From: Montifringilla adamsi
Lineage: Eukaryota > Chordata > Aves > Passeriformes > Passeridae
Direction of reading: 5' to 3'
Assembly (NCBI GenBank): GCA_017590115.1
Contig: JAGGNK010012559.1
Location: 4,019,459-4,083,458, forward strand
Length of the DNA stretch: 64,000 nt
Shown: positions 11,544-21,999 of the stretch, in pieces
How the letters are laid out: each line of letters opens with the position of its first letter
Position numbering within the stretch: position 1 is the first letter of the stretch
The notes under the pieces: model-generated
Told to the model about the DNA's origin: nothing
Databases searched by the model: none
The model's input: the letters and a program-made list of their open reading frames with translations, nothing else
Position numbers and translations under genes: made by a program

Positions 11544-12537
11544 ATGGCGGCGGCCTTCACCGCCCTCCGTGTCCTGCTTGGGCTCTTCTTCTTCCTCACG
11601 GGCGCCCTGAAGGTCTCGGACTGGCTCTCTGCCGACCTGCACCGGCACATGGTGAGCGCGGCCACGGGCTCGGCGAGCTCGGGGGCCGCAGGGGAATGAG
11701 CAGGTTGGGGGCAGAGCAAAGAGCGCTTTGGCATGCAAGGCTGAGCTCCGGGGGAGAGGAAAGGAACAGGTTGGGATGCAGGGCTGAGCTCCAGGGGAAA
11801 GGAAAAGAACAGGTTGGGGTGCAGGGCTGAGCTCCGGGGGAAAGGAAAAGAACAGGTTGAGGTGCAGGGCTGAGCCTTGGGTGAGAATGAGCAGGTTGGG
11901 ACTACAGGGGTTCAGGGTGGAGCACTTTGGGTACAATGCTGAGCCTTTCATTGTGAGTGAGCCAGAGTGCCTTGGAGTGCAGGGCTGATCCCCTTAGGGT
12001 GTGTGGTTGAGTTATTTAGGATGCAGAGCTGATCCCCTTGGAAGACAGGGCAGAGCAGATCAGACACACTGGAGGGGCTGTAACTCCCCAGCCCCAGGCT
12101 CAGGGCTGCCTGACCCCTCTCCCACCCTTCCCAGGCATCGGAGTTCGTGCGCTTTGCCAAGGTGTTTCCCCTGAAGGACCTGGGGTTTGTGCCGGAGCCG
12201 GGCAGGTACCTGGCAGCCGTGGGCTGGGTGGAGGTGACAGCCGGGCTGTTGCTGGCATTTGGGCCCCAGCTGCTGCAGGAGATCAGCAACTTCATCCTCA
12301 GCGTCGTCATGATCGGTGAGAACCAGTGGGCACCCGCTGCCCATCGTGGGGTCTTGGAACACCCTTGGCCAGAGACCCCCATTCCTGTGCTCTGCTCCAT
12401 GCCCAGGTGCCATCTACACGCTGCTGGCGCTGCAGGAGCCGCTGGCCATGTGTGCCCCGGCCACCCTCTCCCTCGGCCTTCTCCTGCTGCTCAACATCCG
12501 TGGGTACCCAGCTGCCCCCCGGCCCAAGTTCGAGTGA
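11544..12537 (+). CDS. TMEM35B: TMEM35B, small four-pass DoxX-like membrane protein
   Basis: Three exons: 11544-11651, 12135-12315 and 12407-12537, with GT-AG introns of 483 and 91 bp, encoding 139 residues. The start is the ATG in gccATGgcg, a good Kozak context. The protein begins MAAAFTALRVLLGLFFF and shows four hydrophobic segments at about residues 5-25, 61-79, 87-106 and 110-127, with a short tail ending in PAAPRPKFE. Charged stretches (DWLSADLHRH and VRFAKVFPLKDLG) lie between helices 1 and 2, as in the DoxX-like TMEM35 family. The related TMEM35A (NACHO) is an ER chaperone for nicotinic receptors; the role of TMEM35B is poorly known and I infer none. Human TMEM35B is a little longer. 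Its place beside DLGAP3 and before SFPQ matches human synteny. Confidence 0.95.
11733..11900. repeat. 43-bp minisatellite in TMEM35B intron 1
   Basis: Three good 43-bp copies starting at 11733, 11776 and 11819, containing gctgagctcc and aacaggttg, followed by a shortened decayed copy at 11862. The array lies wholly within intron 1. Confidence 0.85.
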
Positions 12538-12898
12538 CAAGAGGCGGGAAGGACAGATGGAAAGACAGACGGGAAGGACAGACCGCTCGGCCGCTGGGGA
12601 GCAACACCTTTAGGGTATTTTCAGGGACGACGTCGCATCCTGCAGGGTAACTTGCTGATGAGACACAGTGTGTCCTCTCCTGCCTCTGCCAGTGACTCTG
12701 GTGCTGGCTGTCCCCATGCTGTGGGACCTGCACTGTCCCCACACTGTGGGGCAGTGGCCATGGCACTGCTGTGACACTGCCGTGGCACTGCTCTGGCAGC
12801 TCCGCTGCTGAACTCGCACAAGGTGTCCGGCTCTTTCCAGAGTTTGGCCACGCCAAGCAGGGGCTGGCTCTGCTCTCTTGGGGGCTTTCAAATTTTGG

Positions 12899-12904
12899 AA
12901 TAAA
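12899..12904 (+). terminator. TMEM35B: TMEM35B poly(A) signal
   Basis: AATAAA 362 bases after the TMEM35B stop codon, followed by a T/G-rich stretch (cttgtttttcatgttttg) suitable as a downstream element. Gives a 3' UTR of roughly 0.4 kb. Confidence 0.75.
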
Positions 12905-12929
12905 ACCTCTTGTTTTTCATGTTTTGCCT

Positions 12930-13919
12930 CCCTGTTTATTTCTGCCTCCCCCCCATGCTGAGCCTCAGGGGCTGAGGAGATGTTCTGGGGCTGGAGGACC
13001 CAGTCCCTGGGAACAGTGCCTGGACACAAGGCCTGGGGACGTGTGAGAGCTGATGCAGGAGCTGGCACCGAGGCAGATGGACAGTGGGGAGAGCCCATCT
13101 GGGGTGGGATCCCCCAGCCACCCAACAATGTGCCAGGCCCCTTGCTGTACACCCAGGGAGTGCCAGGAGCGAGTGCCCAGGCAGGCCTGTGCTTTTTGTG
13201 GATCTTGCTCCCACAAGGAGCCACCCTCTGCCACCCCAGATGGGCACAGCACGCTCAGGATAAACCACAGTTCACCTGAAGTGTGTCCCAGCAAGGGGGC
13301 TGGCATGGCTGTGTGGGGAGTCTGGCTGCTGGGATGAGCAAGGGGTGTAAGACACCCCTGTACCCCTGGTGGGACCTGAAGGTAGGTGTCACCTACCTCG
13401 GGGTGACATCTTTGGTGTCCCAAAGGAGCACACACAAATTGCAAGGCCACACAAAGCAGCTAGTCAGATGCTCACAGATCTTGGAGGGGCCTGTAGGGCT
13501 TCTCCCCTTAAAACCAGCTTTGAAGCCAACAAAAGAGCCAGGAGGAGGCAGATTCCTGCTTTGATCCCTTTGGGCATCCCTCTTCTCCCCAGCTGCTGGG
13601 TGCAGAAACTTGACCCTCTGCTGCTTTCATCCAGGCGTGGGTGGGAGAAGGGCCCTGGGAAATGGTGTTAGATGTGCCTGGGGGCACGGGAGGGGGGTCA
13701 GCCAGGCCAGCACTGGCCACTCCCACATGGCCCCAGCCCTGTCAGCCGGCGGCGCAGGGGATTTTTGGGTGGCTCCAGCAGGGAATTCCCCATTACATAC
13801 ACACACAGGTGCTCTCTCCACTCCAGCTGCTGTCCCACAGGCACTAACACACAGGGGGGCTTGGGATGGTGGGTGGGGGTCAGGCAGCCCCTGCCTCCCC
13901 CAGCACTTAAAGCTGTCCC
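12930..13919 (+). other. TMEM35B-receptor intergenic region
   Basis: About 1 kb of GC-rich sequence without a recognisable gene. A TATA-like cttaaag lies near 13905, just before the candidate first exon of the receptor gene. Open frames here are short, on both strands and without domains. Confidence 0.5.
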
Positions 13920-13986
13920 CAGCCTGGCTGGATCAGAGTGAGGAGCAGCCAGAGGGGACGGAGCTGCTCCTGCCTGACCCGACGAG
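13920..13986 (+). other. probable noncoding 5' exon of the GPCR gene
   Basis: The segment ends at a strong donor (GAG|gtaagt, GT at 13987-13988). A matching acceptor (catctttgcag) ends 10 bases before the receptor ATG. The transcript start is not defined; a weak TATA-like element lies near 13905. A noncoding exon spliced just upstream of a single coding exon is common in P2Y/PAF-type receptor genes. Confidence 0.5.
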
Positions 13987-14874
13987 GTAAGTAACAATCG
14001 TGGTGTGGGTGAGATGGAGCATTCCCTGTGCTAATGATGGGGAAGGAGGAGGAAAAGGGGACCACTGAGGGATTTAGAGGTTCCTTTGGGGTCCAAATGA
14101 AGTCACCCAGGCTCAGCAGCTCGTGCTCTCCATGTCTCAACCCGGGGCTGGGTGCTGCATGTGCCGAATCCAGCCCTGCTGTGCTGGAAAACACCAGCTG
14201 GTGACTCAGTGCCTTCGTTGGCGAGGTGTGGGCAGGCAGTGATGGGAGGTGAAGTAACTGCAGCCCTGGATACAGCCACTGCAGCACAGCATGCTTTTCC
14301 ATGGCCCGGACCAGAGGCAAACCCCGCTGTGCAGGACTGGGGGACGTGGAGGGATGCTGGCCCCATGTTTGTACCCCCTGTCCATTCCTGGATTTCTCCA
14401 TTCTGGAGCTTGCTGAGCCAGTCAGTGACTTCCTCATGCCTGGCTCCATGGGGAATTTGGGGTGCTGGGACAGGGCTGGGGTGGGTGGCCCCACAGGCAC
14501 GTGCTGTGTGGGAGGTGTTAAGCCCCGCAGCTGCTGACTGGAGACAGTGTGGCACCTTCGGGTGCCTCTGTCTGCACTCTGTCCCTTGGCTGTGCTGCAG
14601 CTGTGCCTGCCACTCCCTGCGAGCTCTAGCTGGGCAGTTGACAGTGGCCTCTAGGCTCCCTTGTTGTGTGGGGGGACAGAGCTGGGGTCTCCTCCTCTCC
14701 TGTGTGAGCTGATCCCTTCCAGCACACTAGGGCATCCCCACGGGGCTCTGCCTGCAGTGCCCAGCAGCTACTGCAGGTGCCAGCCAGAGAGAGGTTGTCC
14801 TGCCAGGTCAACGTCCCTCCCCTGTCCCCAAGGGTTGTGCCACTGACTGCTCCCCATCTTTGCAGGAGCCCGGG

Positions 14875-15879
14875 ATGAACAGCTCGGTGCCGGGACCGCT
14901 GCTGGTGGAGCACCCCGGCCAGTGCGTGCCCAACAACCCGGTGCAGTTCGTGCTGGTGCCCGTTGTCTACTGCCTGGTGCTGTGTGTGGGGCTGCCGGGC
15001 AACCTGGTGGCGTTGCTGGTCTTCCTGCAAAGTGGCAAGGTGAGGAAGGCCATCCGCATCTACCTCATCAACCTCACGCTGGCTGACATCCTCTTCAACC
15101 TCACCCTTCCCCTCTGGATTCACTACTACCTGGCTGGGGGGGACTGGCTACTCTCGGAGGCCACCTGTCGCCTGGCAGGGGCCGCCTACTACCTGGCGAC
15201 CTACAGCGCCATCACCTTCATGGCTCTCATCAGCTTCAACCGGTTCTGCGCCGTGCGGGCGGCGCGGCGGCTGCTGCCGCTGACGGGGCCCCGCGGCGCC
15301 GCGCTGGCCTGTGCCCTGGCCTGGCTGCTGGGGCTGGGCTGTGCCGTGCCCACCCTGGCCACCCACCAGACCTTCCCCAGCCACGCCGGGACCACCGCCT
15401 GCTTTGAGCAGCACGGGCGGCAGCGGGGCTATGCCTACGCCATGGTGGCTTTCTTCTCCGCCGCCTTCCTGGTGGTGCTGGGCACCTACGCCTCCATCGC
15501 CCGGGCGCTCTCGGTGCCCGCCGCGGCCTCGCCAGGCTCCCACCGGCAGCAGGCCCGTGCCATGGTGCTGGGGATGCTCCTGGTCTTTGTGGTCTGTGTG
15601 GCCCCCTACCACCTGACGTTGGCCCCCTGGGTGGGTAGCCGGCCCCCTGCGCCTCTCTGTGGGCCCCCCGACACCCTGGATGTGCTGCACACGCTGAGTG
15701 TGGCCCTGCTCAGCCTCAACAGCTGCCTGGACCCCGTCATCTACTGCTTCTCCATCCGGCGTTTCCGCGCTGACCTGCATCGGACCCTGCGCAAGATCGG
15801 CCGCTGCTTCCCGCTGCCCCCGCCGGCCCCGCCCGGGCCAGCGCCGGCCGCACGAGCATCCTCCTTCACCTCCTCCTAG
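14875..15879 (+). CDS. platelet-activating-factor-receptor-like class A GPCR
   Basis: Single-exon frame of 334 residues, starting at the first ATG after a tttgcag acceptor, read MNSSVPGPLL with a likely N-glycosylation site at Asn2. Seven hydrophobic segments carry class A hallmarks: GNLVALLV in TM1 (Asn43), NLTLADILF in TM2 (Asp71), Cys98 at the top of TM3, Trp150 in TM4, ECL2 Cys176 as disulfide partner, CVAPYH in TM6 and LDPVIYCF in TM7. TM3 ends in NRF instead of DRY. The TM2-TM3 stretch (NLTLAD, TLPLWI, then NRF) and TM7 DPVIY resemble PTAFR most closely among receptors I know. The tail is short and Pro/Ala-rich, ending in a Ser/Thr cluster that could be phosphorylated. The ligand is unknown: PAF or another lipid is a guess. 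I know of no receptor at this position in human. It could be a PTAFR paralogue or a different P2Y-group receptor, so I give no symbol. Confidence 0.88.
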   Translation: MNSSVPGPLLVEHPGQCVPNNPVQFVLVPVVYCLVLCVGLPGNLVALLVFLQSGKVRKAIRIYLINLTLADILFNLTLPLWIHYYLAGGDWLLSEATCRLAGAAYYLATYSAITFMALISFNRFCAVRAARRLLPLTGPRGAALACALAWLLGLGCAVPTLATHQTFPSHAGTTACFEQHGRQRGYAYAMVAFFSAAFLVVLGTYASIARALSVPAAASPGSHRQQARAMVLGMLLVFVVCVAPYHLTLAPWVGSRPPAPLCGPPDTLDVLHTLSVALLSLNSCLDPVIYCFSIRRFRADLHRTLRKIGRCFPLPPPAPPGPAPAARASSFTSS

Positions 15880-17880
15880 CGGGGTGGGCACCAGGGTCCT
15901 GCCCCCGCCTGCCCCGGTGCCACAGTCCCGCTGCGACGTGGTCCCTGTTGCCAGGTGAGGGATCGGGAGCAGCGTGGGGGGAGCTCCGGCTTCGTGCGCT
16001 CCCCTCCTCCCACCCCGCTCTGCTCTCTGTGCATTCCCACGCGCCCGCAGCTCCTGCTCAAGCACAGATCCTGCCCCCCGCATTGCAGGCACTGGGAGGG
16101 CGTCACTGGCACTGGGAGAGCGGCACTGGCACTGCGAGAGTGGCACTGGCACTGCGAGAGTGGCACTGGCGCTGCGAGAGTGGCACTGGCACTGCGAGAG
16201 GAACTCGCCCAGCAATGGGAGCTGAGCCACAGCGGGGTGTGGGAAGGCAGAACGGCGAGGGATGCTCGGTGGTTGCTGTCGTCTCCCGGGGGTCTCCATC
16301 CTGCAGGGACATGCATGATCCAAGACCCCCATGGCATGAGCTGGGCTGCTGAGGGGGCTGTTTGCGGCCCCGTGGCCAGTCCTGTCCTGCAATGTCCCTA
16401 AGCCTCATGCCTGCACCCCTCCTGCTCTTGGTCAGGATTAAAAATGAGCGAACCAAAGGCTTCTTCGCTGCCAGCCTGTGCCCCTCACCGAGAGGTTTCT
16501 GTGCCCCGGGGAGGGCTGGATATGGGGCAGCCCCGGCCCCCGCAGCCCTGGCCCCCAGCCCAGCCCTGCTCCTGCGGCAGGACCCTGTCTCAGGGCAGAT
16601 ACTGCACCGGGGGCTGCTGGCCCCCACCCCCCTGCCCCGTTCCCTGCTCCATCCCCTGCCCTGCCCTTGGGGGGGCGGCCGTGCTGGGCGCAGCCCCCAC
16701 CCCGCACCTGCCGCCCCCGCCCCGTGAGCCCCGGAGCGGCGGGGGCGGCGGAGCTGGCTCGGGGCCGTGGGCGGCTGTGTGGGCGGAAGATGGTGTTTTC
16801 CCAGCCCTGGCTCGCTCCTGCTGCCAGCACAGCTCCGCTCCCGGTGCTGCACCGGCGGGAGAGCAGAGCTGCTGCTGTGCAACCAAGCGGATTCTGGGCA
16901 TGGTGGGGGGCAGGGGTCCATCAGCTGCCCCCCAGCTTGGGGTCTTGCTCCCCCAGCACGGGGCTGCTCTCCAGCACACTCCAACTCACCTGCATGGAAG
17001 GAAATGTGAGGCACTGGGCAGGAGGAGATGTGATGCCTGGGGACTGCTGGCATGGGATGGGCAGGGTGGCAGGGGGCACCAGGATGGCTGGGTGATGCTG
17101 TGCCTGTGGGTGGTCAATTATTATGGGCTGCCTGGATGCCGGCAGAGAGGTGAAGGTGCAGGGCAAGGCCTGACCCTGGGGAACGGGGACTCCATGTGCC
17201 ATGGAAGCTGTGCACCACTGTGACCCAGGGACACTGTGGCTCAGTAAAGCCACTGTGGGTTCATGGGATGCCCGTGCTGCCCGTGGTGCCTGGACACTTT
17301 GCCCCCATGGCTGGGGCTGGATGATGTCTCCATATGCTGCAGTGCTGCTGCTCAGCAGAGCTGGGACCTGTCCCAAGGTGCCTCTGTTCCACACCCAGCC
17401 CCAGGCCAGCTGCCTTCGACCACCCAGTTCTTCCCCTTTTGAAGTTCATATTAAATTTTAATCCTTTTATATAACTGCTGAAGGAGGGGGCAGAGCTCTG
17501 CTCCCCGCATGCAGCAGGAGCAGCCGTGTCAGCAATGCAGGAAACTGCAGGGCCTGGTGGGCTCTGGCACTGGAGATCTCTTCCTGGGGGCACCAGGACT
17601 TTTGGGGGGCTCTCTGCACACCAGGGGTGGGACCAGCCCCAGCTCCAGCTCTGGCTCTTCCAGCGTGTCCTGCTCAGTGGGAAAGCCTGGGCACTTGAGC
17701 CACAGCACTGGGACACGGACACGACTGCTTAAAACCACACGTAGGGCACTTGTTTGGGCCATGTCCCCCCACGCACTGGGCAGGGCCTGGTGAGCTGTTC
17801 TGGGCTCAGCTTGGCACCAGGATGGGGCATGTGCCACCACGCTACTCCCGCCACCGTGCAGGTTATTGTTCCTGCACTTC
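15880..17880 (+). other. receptor 3' UTR and intergenic DNA
   Basis: GC-rich sequence after the receptor stop. Possible weak poly(A) signals are ATTAAA at 16437-16442 and 17450-17455; I see no AATAAA close to the gene. It contains a 20-bp tandem repeat at 16101-16200. No coding gene is recognised; the long open frames are by-products of GC content. Confidence 0.5.
16101..16200. repeat. 20-bp tandem repeat, 5 copies
   Basis: Five adjacent 20-bp units, tggcactggcactgcgagag in the best copies, each with an internal ggcact duplication. Copies 1 and 4 carry a few substitutions. It lies about 220 bases after the receptor stop codon, perhaps within its 3' UTR. Confidence 0.9.
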
Positions 17881-17895
17881 CTGCCCGCGCACGCT

Positions 17896-17918
17896 GTAAT
17901 TATTATTATTATAATTAC
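17896..17918. repeat. AT-rich inverted repeat
   Basis: gtaattat and ataattac form a perfect 8-bp inverted repeat around a tattatt centre, inside very GC-rich flanks. It presents homeodomain-type TAATTA cores on both strands. It may be a regulatory element upstream of DLGAP3 or a simple ATT repeat. Confidence 0.4.
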
Positions 17919-18023
17919 GATCAAATTACAGGGTGTGGTGTGAGAGGCTCAGCGGGCAGGCAGCAGCGGGTGGCCCTGGGTCTGCTGGGGGAAGGCTGGG
18001 CCTCGGGGGCCGCACCCTGCCCG

Positions 18024-18090
18024 GGCTGTCCCGGCACCCTGGGGCTGTCCTGGCACCCTGGGGCTGTCGCGGCACCCTGGGGCTGTTCTG
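18024..18090. repeat. 19-bp tandem repeat upstream of DLGAP3
   Basis: Three 19-bp copies of ggctgtcccggcaccctgg (18024, 18043, 18062) followed by a degraded partial copy. A separate 18-mer, tgcccacgggtgggtacc, is repeated at about 18243 and 18306. Confidence 0.8.
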
Positions 18091-18329
18091 TCGCTCAGAG
18101 ACTATCCCGACACCCCAGGGCTACCTCAGTACCCCTGGACTGCCTCTGCACTCTGTTCCCCTCCCTGGCAGGCTGTGTGCCCCTGCACAGGCGTGGGTGA
18201 CGGTCCCGGAGCACCCTCGACTCGCTGGGGTGATCCAGGGGAGTGCCCACGGGTGGGTACCGCTTGTCTCGGTGCCAGTCCGGCTCCGCAGGGTGCCTCA
18301 GGGGATGCCCACGGGTGGGTACCACTCAT

Positions 18330-18900
18330 CCCGGCAGAGCCCGCGCCGGCAGCATCTCCCCGGCCCCACGTGCGGCTGCCCCCGCTCCCACCGCCGGGGG
18401 TCCCGGGGCGCCGGGAGGCGGCGGCAGAGCCGCACCGGAGCCATTTTGCGCCGCCGCCGCCCGCTCTGGCTCCCGGGGAAAATCCACCGCCGTGTCTTGG
18501 CGGCGCCGCGGCGGCCCCGCTCCGCTCCCGCCGCTCCGCGCCCGCCCGCGCTGCACTGCNNNNNNCGGGCCGGGAGCAGCCGGGCCGGGGGCGGCCGCGC
18601 CGGGCCGTCGGGGAACCGCCCGGGAGCCGCCGGAGGATGTAGAAGGCGGGAGAGGGGTAAGAGCGGCGGGGGCGGCCCCGGTGCCGGGGGTACCGCGGTG
18701 CCCAGAGCAGAGCGGGGGCCGGTCCCCGAGGTCCGCGGTGCCCGGCGGGGGGGTGCGGGGAAGCGGTCCCCGGGGTCGGCGGTGCTCAGTGAGGAGGGGG
18801 GCTCTCACCAACGAGGCACCGGAGCCGTGCGGAACTGGCCCCGCGGGAACGGGACGTGTCACCTGCGGACCCATCGAGCCCCGCCGAGCGGGTGTCCGGG
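18330..18900 (+). promoter_or_regulatory. DLGAP3: CpG island, probable DLGAP3 promoter and first exon
   Basis: Very dense CpG with repeated ccgccg/ggcggc motifs. A good donor (gaggg|gtaaga, GT at 18657-18658) marks the likely end of a noncoding first exon. There is no TATA box. A short ATG frame (gagg ATG tag) stops at once. A 6-N assembly gap lies inside, so the exon start cannot be fixed. The next gene downstream on this strand is DLGAP3, whose first coding exon starts with an acceptor; a distant CpG-island 5' exon fits the DLGAP family. Confidence 0.6.
18560..18565. other. assembly gap (6 N)
   Basis: Six undetermined bases within the CpG island. The true gap length may differ, because such GC-rich sequence is often under-read. 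Any open frame drawn across it is unreliable. Confidence 0.99.
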
Positions 18901-21848
18901 GGTGAACCGGGTGGAGGAGGAAGGAGCCGGGGCATGGCCGGGGGCATCTCAGCGGTGCCATGGAGCTCAGCTCCGCCAGGATTCCCCGGTGGGTGGGGGA
19001 GAGGGGGTGCCAGCGGGCATCCCCATCCTCTGCTGCCCGAGACACTGGGGAGGGAGGCACAGCCCGCAGCCCCTCCAGCCTCCCCTGGATGGCGACGCCA
19101 GCCATCCTGCGTTCTCCCGCTGCGGAAGGCTCCGGGCAGGCCCAGGACCCCTCCCCACCCAGTGGGCTCCCCCTCCTCATCCTGCCGGGGGGGTGGAGAG
19201 GACCATGCCCGGCCGGGTGCCGGGGGCTGGCGTGGGGAACCAGCTGAGCTGTGCCCATCACCGTGCATCCAGGAGCCATGGTCCAAGCCAGCCTGGCAGG
19301 CAAGCAGAGCTTCGGAGGCCCCTGTCTGGGTACTCCCTCTTGCTGCTGCCTTCCTTCCTCCAGACTGTTGGGTTTCCTTGGAGGAGTCGGTCTGGTCTCT
19401 CCATCCTGTGCCAAACCTGCAGAGCAAGTTGGTGCTGGGACCGTTGGTCTCTCTCCATCCTGTGACATCCAGCCCCTCATGTCACCTCCCTGGTGGGGTC
19501 CAGGGCTGTGCTGTCCATAGACGATCCCTGCCTGTCCCCTGGCCAGGAAGGGGGACAGAGCCTGGCTGGTGGGTGTTGGTTATCCCTGTGGGAATCCAGG
19601 CTGGAAGCAGGCAGCCTTCCTTGGTGTAAAGGGAACAGGATCTGGTCAGCAGTGCAGATTCTCCTTTAGGAAATGGATGTAATTTTTTGTCTTTCTCAGT
19701 TTCTCACCCCCATGCTCCCACTGTTCCCCCGAATGCATCCATGGCTCCCAGCCCTTGAGGACTCTGTCTGCGCAGGGATGGAACAGGGGGAAGGCCACTG
19801 GGAGATGGGCATGGCTGCAAGGAGCATGTCAGCCCTTTCAAGCATTATTACAGCGCCGGCAGGGCTGGGAATGCAAAAATAGCCATCAAAGTGACCGTGG
19901 AACATCCGAGCCTGGAGGGGCCCCTTTTGGCTGTGGCAGTGGTGGGAGCACTGACGTGGGGAGCTGTTGGTGTGAGCCAACTTTGGGGCTGCCCTGGCTG
20001 TTGTTACCCCACTGAGCCAGGGCACCAGCACCAGCTCCAGGCATCCCTGCTCTGGGGAACGGGGTGACAAAGCTGTGGTGTCCCCCTCCGAGCCTGGATG
20101 AGATGATGCTGAGCTTGGTGCCCAAATCTCCCTCCTGAGTGCCAAGGCTTGTGCCACGTGGGCATGGAGGAGCAGCCCCCAGCCCTCTCAGTCCTCCTGC
20201 TGTGCCTGACTCCCAGCAGCTTGGGCAAGGCACGGGAGAAGTGGAGGGTGTTGGGAAGCCCAGGCTGGGGGTGTTTGGGGGGCCCTTCCTTCACCTCCCC
20301 ATCAGGAGCTCAGAGGCAGAGCAGTGCCAGGACCTGTGGGATGCAGAGCCTGTGTGGGTGGCTGGTGGCTGTGCTGGTGTGGGTCTCCCCAGCTCTGCCC
20401 ACCCTCAAAGGCAGGATCAGGCCCCGTGTTGGGGTCTCATGCCCAGGTGGAGCTGCTGCGGTGGGGGCTGGGGCTCCAGATCCAGGTTTTGCAGACGCTC
20501 GCATCTCTCCAGCAAGCTGAGCCGAAACCCTGGATCCCACCCAGCCAGAAATTTGGATCTGGAGCCAAAGGTGACTCTTGGCCCTTATTGCCAACACAGA
20601 CAAAGCTAAAATCTGGATCTGAGCAGAAACAGGAGGAGCCTGGATCCAGCGCAGGGGCTGAATGTGTGGCTTGTGCTCCTTCTGGCCATCAAATTGGATT
20701 TCCTGAAATAGCCTGTTGAAGACCAGAGCCCAGCAGGGACCGAATGACAGGTCACCAGGGGTGTGGAAGCCCCATCACGATCCTGGCTGCCTGCTTCAAG
20801 ACGTTGGCAGCCAGCAATAATAGTAATATACGGTGCCATAGCCGGGAGAGCGCAGCGCTGGAGAGCTAAGAATAGCAGGCGAGCCGTGCCAGCAGAGGGG
20901 GACTCGCAGGGCGGGCGGGGGCCGGGGGCTGCGGCTGGACGTGCCCTGGGGGACACCCCGGCCATGGGCTGGCAGCTCCTGGCAGCGGGGAGGACATCCC
21001 TGTGATGCAGGTGGCACAGGGCATGGCAGGTGCTGCGGAGGGCAAGGGGAGGGGGATGCGCAGAGCGGTGCCTGGTGCTGCAGACCCTGGGTAGTGCCCC
21101 TTCAGGCTGGCCTCTGGGCTTTGGCATCCCCTGCTCTGATAAAGTGGCCTTCAGATTGTGGCATTTCAGTGGTCCTGTGATGCCTGGTCTCTCTATGAGC
21201 AGCAGCACGAGGGGGCTGCCTGGAAAGCCATGGACAGGGCAGACAGCTCAGCACTCCACACTCACCTCCTCCAAACCAGGCAGGATTGAGCCCCTTCTGC
21301 TCACCCTGTCCTGCCCAACAGCTCATCCCCAAGGCTGTACACTGTCACTGGCAGGGGACAGAGAGGGCCTGGCCACCACAGGTCCAAAAGCTGAGCTGTG
21401 GGGAGGCCAGGCTGCTCTCTGTCAGCTGCCACAGCACGTGGCAGTGGAGCGAGTGCCCATCGGATTAAGGAGAATTAATTTGTACCTTCCCCATTTCTCC
21501 AGGGCCAGGGGTGCTGCAGGACCCGGTGTCCCCCTCCCACAAGCAGCTGTGCTCCTGCAGTGCCTGTGTCAGTGCCTCTGCAACCTGCCCTCAATCTTAA
21601 TTAGATTTTCCATGTCGCCCCCCAGCTCACTCCTCCCCAAATGCTGGAGCAGGAAGAAGCCATGACATGGTTTCTAATCAGCTTCTGAATTCAGATTCCT
21701 CTTGGCTGTTGTTGGAGGCTCCCCACAGCCTTTGTTTGCTGCTGCCCGAGCAGGGTCTGCTGTGCGGCTCCCCTTGAAGCCAGCACCCCTGGGAGCGAGT
21801 GGCAGCTGGGACACCCTATGGAAACACGTTGATGTTTGGTGACAGCAA

Positions 21849-21999
21849 GTTGAGGAACACCCCCAGCACCTGCCAACCACCCCATCAGAGAGGCAGCAAC
21901 TTGAGGAACACCCCCAGCACCTGCCAACCACCCCATCAGAGAGGCAGCAACTTGAGGAACACCCTCAGCACCTGCCAACCACCCCATCAGAGAGGCAGC
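21849..21999. repeat. 51-bp minisatellite, 3 copies
   Basis: Three nearly identical 51-bp units beginning at 21849, 21900 and 21951, each with ttgaggaacaccc and gccaaccaccccatcagag. The copies differ by very few bases, suggesting recent expansion. The unit length is a multiple of three, so it keeps frames open on both strands without being coding. Confidence 0.95.

Noticed and set aside
14860..14874. Upstream non-ATG start (TTG) of the receptor frame
   Set aside because: Overlaps the splice acceptor; the ATG at 14875 is the natural start.
14875..15879. Naming the receptor PTAFR outright
   Set aside because: Motifs fit the PAF-receptor group, but loops and tail differ and human PTAFR lies elsewhere on chromosome 1; orthology needs a tree.
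15148..16392. 414-codon minus-strand frame
   Set aside because: Antisense shadow of the GPCR coding exon and the adjacent 20-bp repeat.
17933..19465. 510-codon plus-strand open frame
   Set aside because: Runs through a CpG island and six Ns, contains no domain, and its codon use simply follows high GC content.
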